Origin: Hemerocallis citrina
Taxonomy: Eukaryota > Streptophyta > Magnoliopsida > Asparagales > Asphodelaceae
Direction of reading: 5' to 3'
Assembly: GCA_017893485.1 (NCBI GenBank)
Contig: CM030365.1
Span: forward strand, 30,836,289-30,900,288
Length of the DNA stretch: 64,000 nucleotides
The translations under genes and the position numbers were made by a program. Below are positions 55,894 to 64,000 of this stretch, piece by piece (the stretch's first letter is position 1; each line of letters begins with the position of its first letter). Below the pieces are notes generated by a model that was not told the DNA's origin, did not search any database, and worked only from the letters and a program-made list of their open reading frames with translations.

Positions 55894-56430
55894 GGCAGTT
55901 GGGAGGGTCTTGCTAACGAAGAACTTTCGAGCTGGATCCTGCTCAGAGAAGAGCACTTCCTCCAATTCATCCACCGGCCCGGACGTCGGTCGGGCAGCAT
56001 CTTGGGGGATTTCCAGAGTTTCTAGGGATAGGACTGGACCGAGGGTAGAGGTCATGTAGCACTTGCGGGCCGTTTCCTGATTGCCTTTTACTTCCCCTAC
56101 TTCGGCCCGAGTGGGAAACTTCATTTTGAGGTGATAGGCGGAAGGGACGGCTTCAAGGGCGGCAAGGCCGGGCCGACCCAGATTGACATTGTAAGCTGCA
56201 GGAACATCTACGACCATGAAGTCCATCGACTCCGTTTGGGTGGTAGGAGTTTTGCTAGCGGTTACATCGAGGGTGATCACCCCTTCAATAGTCACTGGCA
56301 CTCCTGTGAACCCATGGAGCGTGTAGCCGGCGGGCTTGAGTTTGTCTCAGGAGAGCTTTAGGCCTTTATAAGCGGTGAGGAAGAGGATGTTAACAGAGCT
56401 GCCATTGTCCACTAGGATCCTCTCCACTTT
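55894..56430 (-). pseudogene. Retand aspartic protease and linker (decayed)
   Basis: Continues the gag frame. ERILVDNGSSVNILF carries the active site as D-N-G instead of D-T-G or D-S-G. A TGA at 56347-56349 (Arg expected) follows KGLKLS, then the frame resumes with FTGVPVTIEGVITLDV, MDFMVVDVPAAYNVNLGRP (the late protease motif, usually YN.ILGRP) and HLKMKFPT. The linker ends LFAWLAADMPGI before a frameshift into RT. Confidence 0.85.
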
Positions 56431-58476
56431 GAAGTTCGCCATGTGGAGGTTGATGACGAGTGCGTCACAGTGAGGGGTTCGGATGCTTTCAAGGTCTTCG
56501 TCCGAGAATGTGACGGGCACACCGAGGCCTTTGGGAGGAGGGGTGGCGCGAACCGAATTGACTTCCCTAATGAACGCCTTTCGAGAGGAGTTGGAGGAGC
56601 CCCCCATTGGGCCCCCATGAATGAGGTGGAGGACACGCTCCTCTTCGAAGTCAGACGTTTCATCGCGTTCAGGTCGCTTGTTAGCCCCTCGAAGCGGGGA
56701 AGGAAGTTCGGCTCGGTCCTTTCTCACGAACCTGGTCAGCTGCCCCCTCTGGATGAGGGCTTCTATCTCATTCTTCAAGGCCCGACAATCATTGGTATCG
56801 TGGCCATGGTCCCGGTGATAACGGCACCACTTCTCTTTATCCCTCTTCTTGGCGGGGGTGTTCATCCTCGGAGCAGGAGGTATGATCCCTTCCTTCTCAA
56901 CTTCCATCAGAATGGTGGAGACATTGGTGGTGAGATGAGTAAATTTCTCGAACCTGGGGGGAGGTCGGCGCTGGCCGCCATTGTCCTTCTGGAGCTTCTT
57001 GGCTCCTTCCTCTTCTGTTCCCTTTCTCTTAGACCCGGAGGAAGACCCCTCCAAGTTGGGGCGGTGCTCAGCCTCTTCGGCCCGAATATACTTTTCACTC
57101 CGGAGGAGGAGGTCAGAGAAGTTCTGTGGGGGTTTCTTGGCGAGGGAGGAGCGGAGGTTGGAGTTGAGGACATTGGACTGAAATGCTGCTGCAGCGACCG
57201 ACTGGTCGAGGGATGCTATGGACCTGGCTTCAGCTGTGAACCTTTTCACATAGTCTCTCAGCTTCTCACCCTTTTTCTAGTGGAGGTACAGTAGCGAGAT
57301 GCTGGTCTTCTCAGTCCTGCGGCTACTTACGAAGTGGGTGACGAAGAGGGTCTCGAATTGCTCGAAGGAGAATATCGAGGATGGGGCAAGGCGAGAGTAC
57401 CATTCTCGAGCTGGGCCCTTGAGAGTTGCGGGGAATATTTTGCAGAGCAGGGCATCGGAAGCTTGATGGATGAGCATTAGGGTTTTGAAGCTTTCAATGT
57501 GATCAACAGGGTCAGTCTCCCCGGAATATGTCTCAAATTGAGGAGGCTTGAAGCCGATTGGTACGGGTGCATCCATTATGGTTCGGGAAAAAGGAGGTCG
57601 ACTAGGAGGAATGGTCCTTCCTTTAAGCTCTTCTTCTCAGTCTAACTGACCCAAGCACCTCTCCATTTCGTGGAGACGGCGGTAGACGGCGTCATCCCTT
57701 CGACGGTAATCAGGCGAGCCTCTAGACTCGTCTTCGTAAGAGGGAGAGCGGGGGCTACGATGACGGTAGCTCCTGGAGCGGCGAGGACTTGGCATGTGTC
57801 GGGAGTTGCTAGGAGCTGGAGGAGGAGTTGGGGACCGTCGGCGAGGACTTCGGACCGGAGGAGGGGAGGGGATCTTCGGAGCATTGGCATTAGGACGGAG
57901 ATTCAGAGCTTGTAGGACGGTTGCTTGGAACTGCTGGTACTCGGCACGGGTGATGGGTGCCTCATCGTTCCTAGGCTGCTACCGACCTACAGGGGTGTGT
58001 AGTCTTCTTTTGTGATGTTCGGGGGACTCTCTCTGCCCCCTTCGAATGGGGGACCTTCTGTTGTCTCGGCGGTGAGGAGATTGCTCATCCGGAGGGTGTT
58101 GGCGGGAGGCTCCCTCTCGGGCCCGCTTTTCATCCAGATGGCGGCGAAGATCCTCATCCTTCTGCCGATTGAGGACGGTGTTACGAAGGTCGGAAACTTG
58201 GGGATTGTGGGAGGCCATCGAATCAGAAGAGGCATTATGGATGGAGACGTGGTACGGATGGAGAGGTTGTTTCTGCGGGTTGGGACCCTTAAGAGGTTGT
58301 TGATTCTGCGGAGGAGGTAGGTCCTGTTGAAGAGGGTCCACGTCTTGAGGAGGAAGTTGCCCCTGCTGTTGAGCGGGCTGAGGGGGAACTTCCTGTTGCT
58401 GATTGGGGTTGGGTCCTCGGTTGGACCCTCTGGATCTGACTTTCCTAGGAGGCATGGCTGGAGAAGATCTGACCAA
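56431..58476 (-). pseudogene. Retand gag (capsid/nucleocapsid), three internal stops, one frame
   Basis: The ATG at 58476 begins MVRSSPAMPPRKVRSRGSNR; a Gln/Pro-rich and then Arg-rich N-terminal domain follows. The capsid block has PPQFETYSGETDPVDHIESF, GPAREWYSRLAPSSI and KGEKLRDYVKRFTAEA. The basic tail has one zinc-binding block WCRYHRDHGHDTNDC. The frame from 58476 to 55801 is uninterrupted by indels and broken only by TAG 57979-57981, TGA 57637-57639, TAG 57277-57279 and the TGA at 56347. Confidence 0.92.
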
Positions 58477-58506
58477 CGGGAAGAGGGGAGGTTGTTATTC
58501 GTTAGT

Positions 58507-58524
58507 TTCTCACAGACGGTGCCA
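58507..58524 (-). other. Primer-binding site of E3
   Basis: The minus strand reads TGGCACCGTCTGTGAGAAA three bases inside the LTR. Retand-like elements commonly show TGGCGCCGTCTGTGGGAA here. I do not assign the tRNA. Confidence 0.7.
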
Positions 58525-58527
58525 ATC

Positions 58528-59103
58528 TGTTGCCGCTGAATCTAGTGTGGGGGAAAACAGATAGTATTTGTGGATTCTTAGGAAACTTTGAATAGCAAAC
58601 CTGTTACCTATTCTGCTGGAGTTTGACCGTTGACTCCCGCCGTACACCTGTAAAAAGTGCGAGACACCGGGGTTGATCCCGGCGACGCACCCTCTGACGC
58701 TCAAGGCAGTAATCAGGAATGATTATGAGAGAGCGCAAAAACTGGAAAAAGATTGATTACCTCTTAATGGAGATGGATGGGGGGTATTTATAGGCGCCAC
58801 TGGAATCAGGTTAGGAATGTAATCCCCTGTGGTTAGATAAGGAATGTAATCCCTAATTCCCAGTGAAGGGATAGATATGAATCAGGATCGTTGATTAGGA
58901 TTTAACCAGAAACCCTAATTCTTGCGGGTTGAAATATGCACCCAGTTGAGGTGGATCCGTTTGCGGGTTAATGGGTTTTCGAGGAGGAGAACCCGTACTC
59001 GTTTCTGACCCATTGGTAGGTGAAATTACTGTTTTACCCCTACGCTTCAAGATTCGTGCCCGATTTGGACGGTTCTGATTTAAACCCATTTTTAGCCATA
59101 TCA
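58528..59103 (-). repeat. 5' LTR of E3
   Basis: 576 bp, plus orientation TGTTGCCGCTG to TAGCCATATCA, next to target CTTGT (59104-59108). The TATA box on the minus strand is at 58785-58792. Confidence 0.95.
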
Positions 59104-59108
59104 CTTGT

Positions 59109-59969
59109 AATGGAAGTTTCACTTCCTTTCTTCTTCTTAAGCTCTTCCAGATACTTATGGCAGTTCCTCTTTCAATGTCTGGTTTCACCACAATGGAAAC
59201 ATGTGCCCTCCTTGGCCACCCCACCCTTAGGTTTCAAGGCAGAAGTGATGGGCTTGGAATTTTCCTTGCCTTTGGGTTTCTTAATCTGCTTTTTGCCCTT
59301 GCCCTTTCCTTTGGCCTGTTGAACCATCAAAATGGTCTTTCCTTTAGTAATGTTCTGCTCAACAATTCTCAACATGCTCAGCAGTCCTCAACATACTTAG
59401 CAGTTCTGGCAGAGGTTTGTCAATCTCATTCATATTGTAGTTCATGACGAATTGACTATAACTTTCTGGCAACGATCGTAGGACTATGTCAGTGGCCAAC
59501 TCTTGACCCAACGGTAAAGCAAGCCTTTCAAGGTTCTCTATGTACCCAATCACTTGAGCACATGAGTTCCAACAGGGCTTCCTTCTACCAGTTTGTACTG
59601 AAACAATACCTTTGAAACTTCAAACCTCTCATGCCTAGCCTGCTCTTGGTAGAGCCTCTTGAGGTGTACGATCATATCATAGGCATCCATGTTCTCATCT
59701 TGCTTCTGAAGCTCAGAGTTCATGGTGGCTAGCATGAGACATCCAACGTCCAAGGCGTCATCTTAATGTTTCTCATGAGCATCCCTTTCGGTGCGAGGGG
59801 CACTTGTAGTGGGTGGTTCAGGAATAGGCTGCTGAAGAATATATAGTTTTTTCTCATGCCTAAAGACTATCCTTAGGTTTCTGTACCAATCTAGGAAATT
59901 TGTCCTAGACAGTTTGTCCTTCTCAAGGACGGATCGCAACAATAGGTTATTTGATGTGTTGGATGCCAT
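59109..59969 (-). pseudogene. Copia gag (decayed), 3' side cut by E3
   Basis: Starts at ATG 59969 (MASNTSNNLLLRSVLEKD) with TNFLDWYRNLRIVFRHEKKL. A TAA near 59763 follows RDAHEKH. The frame continues DVGCLMLATMNSELQ, AYDMIVHLKRLYQEQAR and KVLFQYKLVEGSPVGTHVLK, then with a frameshift MIGYIENLERLALPLGQELA and YSQFVMNYNMNEIDKPLPEL. A Lys/Gly tail precedes the zinc knuckle CFHCGETRH(stop)KRNC, in which Trp has become TGA near 59175. E3 sits just after this knuckle. Confidence 0.9.
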
Positions 59970-61468
59970 GATAATCTATCAATAGAAATATGCAAAATAA
60001 ATATTAATTCACAGAAATATCCGAAGTAAGAAATATTTAACCATCACCAGAAATATGCAGAGTATGTATCATGACATTGAAATGTTTAACTGGTCTTTTA
60101 TTAAATATACCTCCTACTATTTTATTCAAATCAACGGCCATCCTCATTGTTTCGGAAAATCTCATCATAAGATTTTCTAGTAGCCTAAGATCCATATTTC
60201 ACCTAGTTCTGAGTCAGCTTTGGCTGATCACCCAAAATTCAATTATTTTGGTAAGGACATTTTCCAATTACATCATATGCAACTCTTGGATAGTTGGGTG
60301 AATAACGCTTACTCTAATCTATCTCATAGACTAAAGCCCAACTTTATGCCTCTAAACCTTCAATCCTGTTGAAATAGTTTAGTTAAGTCAGACCCAATGG
60401 TTGTCAACTCCCATCACGTCTCACTAGGATAGATTAAGGCACTCTGCTTTGGCAGACCTACACTTAATCGATCCTAGCCTAGATGAGTGCCATACATTGG
60501 AAGGCATCTTATTGCAACTTGATATTTACTTTGAAGGGTATTTTTTTTATTTTTTTAGTTGATCTCACCATTTATCGTCCATTAACATACAACAATGGAT
60601 CTCATACAAAATAAAAAGCATAAAATTAATGTGACATGGTTGTGGCCCTAACACACTGATTCTCTCAAGCCAATGGGAGTATCAAAAATTGAACAAAGGG
60701 ATTATACCGTCTCCTCCAAGCAGCTTCCCAATCATGTCCTTGTATGGTTGTCAATTCTTTGCCTCCTCAGTGAGATTACATTTACATATAAAGAAAGAAT
60801 GTAAAATTGGAGTGTAGAGAGAAAGGATTGCATTGAGAATGCAGAGAGAAAGGCACGACATGCAGACCATAATCAAAATACCAAAATACATCACAGAATA
60901 TAAACCATTCATCACAGAACTAAGGCCACAACCATGCACCATGCATCACAGAACATAATAATCAAAGAATATTTTGTTATGATTTTATTTAGTTTATTTT
61001 AAAATGGATTGGTTTTTTGGGGAATCATTATTGCCCCACGTAGAGCCGACATAGGGGGTCCTATTGCACGGTCAGCGGGAGGGGGTCAAGGGGAGGCCGC
61101 CCTTTGCGGGATCGCGGGGCAGCGCCCCAGAGCAAATGTTGCCTCATCATCCCCTACCACCACCAGAGCATGAACTTTTCGTGTTTTATGAAGCCCTAAC
61201 GCTGCTGCAGACAACATAGGTGCATTAACTATTCATGCTTTAAGAAACCCTAACGTCACTTCAAATCAAATCTTTCCAGGGTTTTCAATGGTTCCAAACC
61301 GATGGCTACCTTATTGTGGCATCTTTGTTAACAACCAACACATAAACTAATCCTTATATTCCAACAGTTGCAAAAAAAATTATATCTCATATGAATTTTT
61401 CTACCAAAAGTGCGAACAGATCACAAATAGTCACATATCTTTCATAACCGAATTATGGTTACGCAAGT
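59970..61468 (-). other. 5' leader of copia E6
   Basis: About 1.5 kb between PBS and gag with no convincing ORF. Contains a markedly GC-rich stretch at 61030-61140 whose strand can fold on GGGGCAGCGCCCC. The short ORFs at 60071-60301 and 60751-60942 lack motifs. Confidence 0.6.
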
Positions 61469-61482
61469 GGCTATAATACCAC
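61469..61482 (-). other. Primer-binding site of copia E6 (mutated)
   Basis: The minus strand reads GTGGTATTATAGCC next to the LTR, against TGGTATCAGAGC for initiator tRNA-Met; two changes. Confidence 0.7.
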
Positions 61483-62684
61483 TTTTAGGTTTCAATGGCA
61501 AACACAGCAGAAAAATGACAAATTATTGAAACCTATCCATGGATCCATGCGAAAACCATAAATCGTGTTTAGGAATCATACCTTATGGATGGATCTGCTG
61601 TCTCCAAGATATGTCGATCATAACACTGTAATGTTGCTGGTGCCTATAAGGTATCTACACGAACGGATCAAAACCAAGCTTTCCTCACGCCGCAGTGCTA
61701 GCTACGGGATGGGGCTGTTCCTCAAGATCTCTCTTTCATAATTTCTGTGACGGCTAGGGTTATCACGTGTGTTTCCTTTCCACAGATATGTATCATATAT
61801 ATATAGCTACAGAAAATTAACTCTAAGAGAGTAATGAGGTCCTAGGGCTCACAATCCGACCTGGGTCAGATTCGTGTGTGGGCCTCTGAACTTTAGTCAA
61901 CCCATTTAATCTAATTAAATGTCCAACCAATGTCAGGAGTACGTGTCTTACTTGGATTCCCAATTAAATTCATCTTATTAATTTAAATCCTAATTTTGAT
62001 CCATTCTAAGTATGTGACCCTGTAGATTCTCGTTACGTTGACAGTAATATTAAAATCATATTCTAGTATTACAAACAGTGCGCGGTATCTAGCAAAACAT
62101 CTCTGCTACTCAAGTAACAAGAATGTCAGTGATTAGACATAACCTATCCGTGACCAATGTTACCATGTAGTCTAGTCCCTTTGTCCAGATATCTTAATTG
62201 ATTACAAGTCATAGAGTGTGCCACCCTTGTATAGTTCAATCTTTGGTTTCTTGATGTTCGAGTAGACTTACTAAAACAAATGAGCTCAATATCTCATATT
62301 GACTCATTTGAGCACGGCAATACATTTTGCAGTCTCACTCAATCAAGGGGCCCGTAGATATCGCTCATGTTATGTGAGAGGGACAAATCCTATCTAAGTC
62401 ACCACATCCCTCCGCATGGTTTGTAGTATATCTAATAGTCGACTTTCTAATCACCTTATTACAGGAAACGTTTGACGAGATTAAAATATATAATTTCTTA
62501 AGTAGGGAACCGTAGTGACTTCAAGTCAAAGGACTACATACACCATGGCCACTGTGAGAACCGCTTATGACACTCACGTAATGATCCATGCAACGTTCTC
62601 ACGGTGGGTCAGTCCAGTACATTGTTACTCTAATATGTACCCATGTGAAGACTTGATATCTCATATCCATGACCCGTAAGATAT
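61483..62684 (-). repeat. 5' LTR of copia E6, truncated
   Basis: Aligns with 40988-42190 of the 3' LTR. The TATATATA box is near 61796-61805. Interrupted at GTAAGATAT by the forward LTR at 62685. Confidence 0.9.
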
Positions 62685-64000
62685 TGTAACCCCTGTTTTC
62701 CATTTTCTGTATTTTTTGGTGTATTTTTCATTTTGTGCATTTATTCAGCTTGTATCTCTTTCTGAACCGTATATTGGATCTTCATTGTCAATATATTCAT
62801 TTATTTGTTTTGTCATCTTTTATTTGAGTTTTGGATTCTTTTGTCTCCTATACCTTCATCTCGGTTTGAACGAGCTTGTATTTTTTAGCCCCATTCTATA
62901 TTTATTCATGTCCCATTTTATCTATTTATTTTGTTCCCATCTCCTTATTGTATTTTATTATTTAAAACCTTATATTCTACTAAAACCCAAATCCATTTTT
63001 AAACCCTATTGGATCCTTTACTTATACCCGTTAACCAATTAAATACCCATCGAGCCCCAACTAAACACCAACCCATTTACCTATATCCAACCCCTCAGCC
63101 ATCACACACCTAAACCCTAACACATGTAATACCCTAATCTCTATATCCCTGTATATATATACACCCAGGTATATTTTCCTGTTCATCCCTCTACCCTAGC
63201 GCCGTCCTCCCTCTCCTGCTATCCTTATCCCCCTAAACCCACTGTTCCCCCCTCACTGGTTCCCTCTCCCTCTCGCGACTCCCCTCCTCAGTGCCGCCGG
63301 CAGCCCCTTAGCGACCGCAGCAACCCGATGCTCACCCTGCCCTCCTCTTGTAGAGACAGCCGTTGCGCCGACTCCCCTGTGCTGCTCTTACCTGCTGCAC
63401 CTCAGTGCACTTCCCCTCCTTCTGTCGCACCTCTGCGACGTAGTAGTGTCGCACCTTGATCCCCGGCAGAGCACCCCCGGGTGCTGTGTCCCTCCGTCGG
63501 CGCACTGCCCCTTCCCCTTGGCCACCGTCGTCTTCTCATCCAGCCCCCTTGTGCACTCGACTCCTCTGCCTCTCTCTTGTGTGTGTGCGTGTGATCTCGA
63601 GACGTGGTTCGTGGTTTGTGGTTCATTGTTCGTTGAGTTCGTTGCCCGAAAATCCGTACCCGTTATTCTTGTTCTTGCTCTGTTTTCGTCGTCGTCTCTC
63701 AGATAGGTAACTTGTATTCTTTTCTTTGTGTAATACAAGTACAAAATACTGCATGTAGTGTAGGTTTGTTCTAGAGACAATTCTTGTGCAAAATTCATGT
63801 TATATCTTGTCTCTATGTGTTGACCTGCACGTAGTTGTCTTATTACACGCACGACATGAATTTAGACTTACAGATAATCAATTCTTGTATACATGCATGC
63901 GTTCGTGATTATGAGGTGTTGTATGATCGTGTGTGCATGATGTGTTCGTTGTAGTATAATTCATAGTAGACATGTGAAATACCCTTTACCGTGTTTCTTG
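62685..64000 (+). repeat. Forward Tekay-type LTR, continues beyond window
   Basis: Starts TGTAACCCCTGTTTTCC within the copia LTR; the target is probably GATAT (62680-62684). Resembles the LTR at 3155 (TTTTATTTGAGTT block, then TATATATATA near 63152, a GC-rich leader, and CAGATAG/GTAACTTGTA near 63707). The ORFs at 63388-63852 overlap on both strands within the GC-rich leader and are not supported as genes. Whether it is a solo LTR or part of a full element cannot be seen. Confidence 0.85.
63152..63161 (+). promoter_or_regulatory. TATA box of the forward Tekay-type LTR
   Basis: TATATATATA followed by CACCC, about 470 bp after the LTR start and upstream of the GC-rich leader. Confidence 0.5.

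Larger units (their letters stand above)
45583..59103 (-). mobile_element. Full-length Tat/Retand-like Ty3 element E3 with an opposite-strand additional ORF
   Basis: 13.5 kb with LTRs of 599 and 576 bp and a perfect target duplication CTTGT (45578-45582 and 59104-59108). The minus-strand order is LTR, PBS, gag, protease, RT, RNase H, a second (archaeal-type) RNase H, integrase, a 113-bp tandem array, a non-coding stretch containing a plus-strand multi-exon ORF, PPT and LTR. The second RNase H and the extra ORF after pol mark the Tat lineage; an opposite-strand extra ORF is known from Retand. By eye the LTRs differ at about 6% of positions plus a 20-odd-bp indel. Confidence 0.95.
40988..62684 (-). 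mobile_element. Ty1/copia retrotransposon E6 (Angela-like), split by E3
   Basis: The minus-strand order is 5' LTR (truncated at 62684), PBS, gag, protease, integrase, RT, RNase H, PPT and 3' LTR. Integrase before RT defines Ty1/copia. The lineage looks Angela-like from the gag (FLDWYRNLRIV), but this is from memory. It inserted into E4's RNase H coding sequence (left target CTCCA, 40983-40987). E3 sits between the zinc knuckle and the protease; the forward Tekay LTR at 62685 cut the 5' LTR. Confidence 0.92.

Noticed and set aside
61030..61140. Possible organelle DNA insertion because of high GC
   Set aside because: No organelle gene was recognised, and the block sits in the expected leader of the copia element.
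63388..63852. 154-codon minus ORF with Arg-rich segment
   Set aside because: Lies in the GC-rich leader of an LTR opposite to its transcription, overlaps ORFs on the plus strand and has no motif.
1..64000. CRISPR arrays, tRNA or rRNA genes
   Set aside because: No regularly spaced identical repeats with unique spacers were seen; the tandem arrays have no spacers. The tRNA-like matches are only primer-binding sites of 12-18 bases.

Overview
The window is plant nuclear DNA made almost entirely of nested, decaying LTR retrotransposons. I found no host gene, tRNA, rRNA or CRISPR array. The element types (Ty3 chromoviruses of the Tekay/Del kind with kilobase-scale LTRs, Athila- and Tat/Retand-type Ty3 elements, an Angela-like Ty1/copia element) are typical of repeat-rich intergenic DNA of a flowering plant with a large genome. 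The species cannot be named from this sequence.

Layout. (A) 1-6483: 3' part of a forward Tekay element, with pol remnants to 3060, a polypurine tract (PPT) and a 3.3 kb 3' LTR. (B) 6484-7051: an imperfect palindrome of GCCGTT..AACGGC repeats, into which A appears to have inserted. (C) 7052-30026: a broken reverse-strand Ty3 element (E1). Its left LTR is interrupted by a complete reverse-strand Athila-like gag-only element (7604-14221, duplicated target GGTTG) and then by a forward Tekay element (E5, 14623-28383). E5 itself carries a solo LTR (21085-23891, duplicated target CTAAG). E1's right LTR, primer-binding site (PBS) and a gag fragment follow E5. (D) 30094-33118: a truncated Retand-like reverse-strand element (E2) with an 80-bp tandem array. 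(E) 33119-36797: a reverse-strand LTR with no matching target duplication. (F) 36798-40987: a truncated reverse-strand Tekay element (E4). (G) 40988-62684: a reverse-strand Ty1/copia element (E6) inserted in the RNase H region of F. It is split by a full-length 13.5 kb reverse-strand Tat/Retand-like element (E3, 45583-59103, duplicated target CTTGT). (H) 62685-64000: a forward Tekay-type LTR inserted in the 5' LTR of G and running off the window.

Coding content is gag (capsid, zinc knuckles), aspartic protease, reverse transcriptase, RNase H and integrase, plus a chromodomain-like tail in Tekay. All are broken by 1-nt indels and by TAG/TGA stops of the C-to-T or G-to-A type, so no element looks autonomous. 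Two parts stand out as gene-like. E3 has an additional ORF on the strand opposite gag-pol (48095-51218) that fits a phase-consistent four-exon model. E5's gag contains a clean 83-bp GT-AG interruption.

The most unusual non-coding signal is a set of paired CAGTCGACTG palindromes, 19-21 bp apart, repeated 4-5 times inside two diverged LTRs (21979-22556 and 34585-34855).
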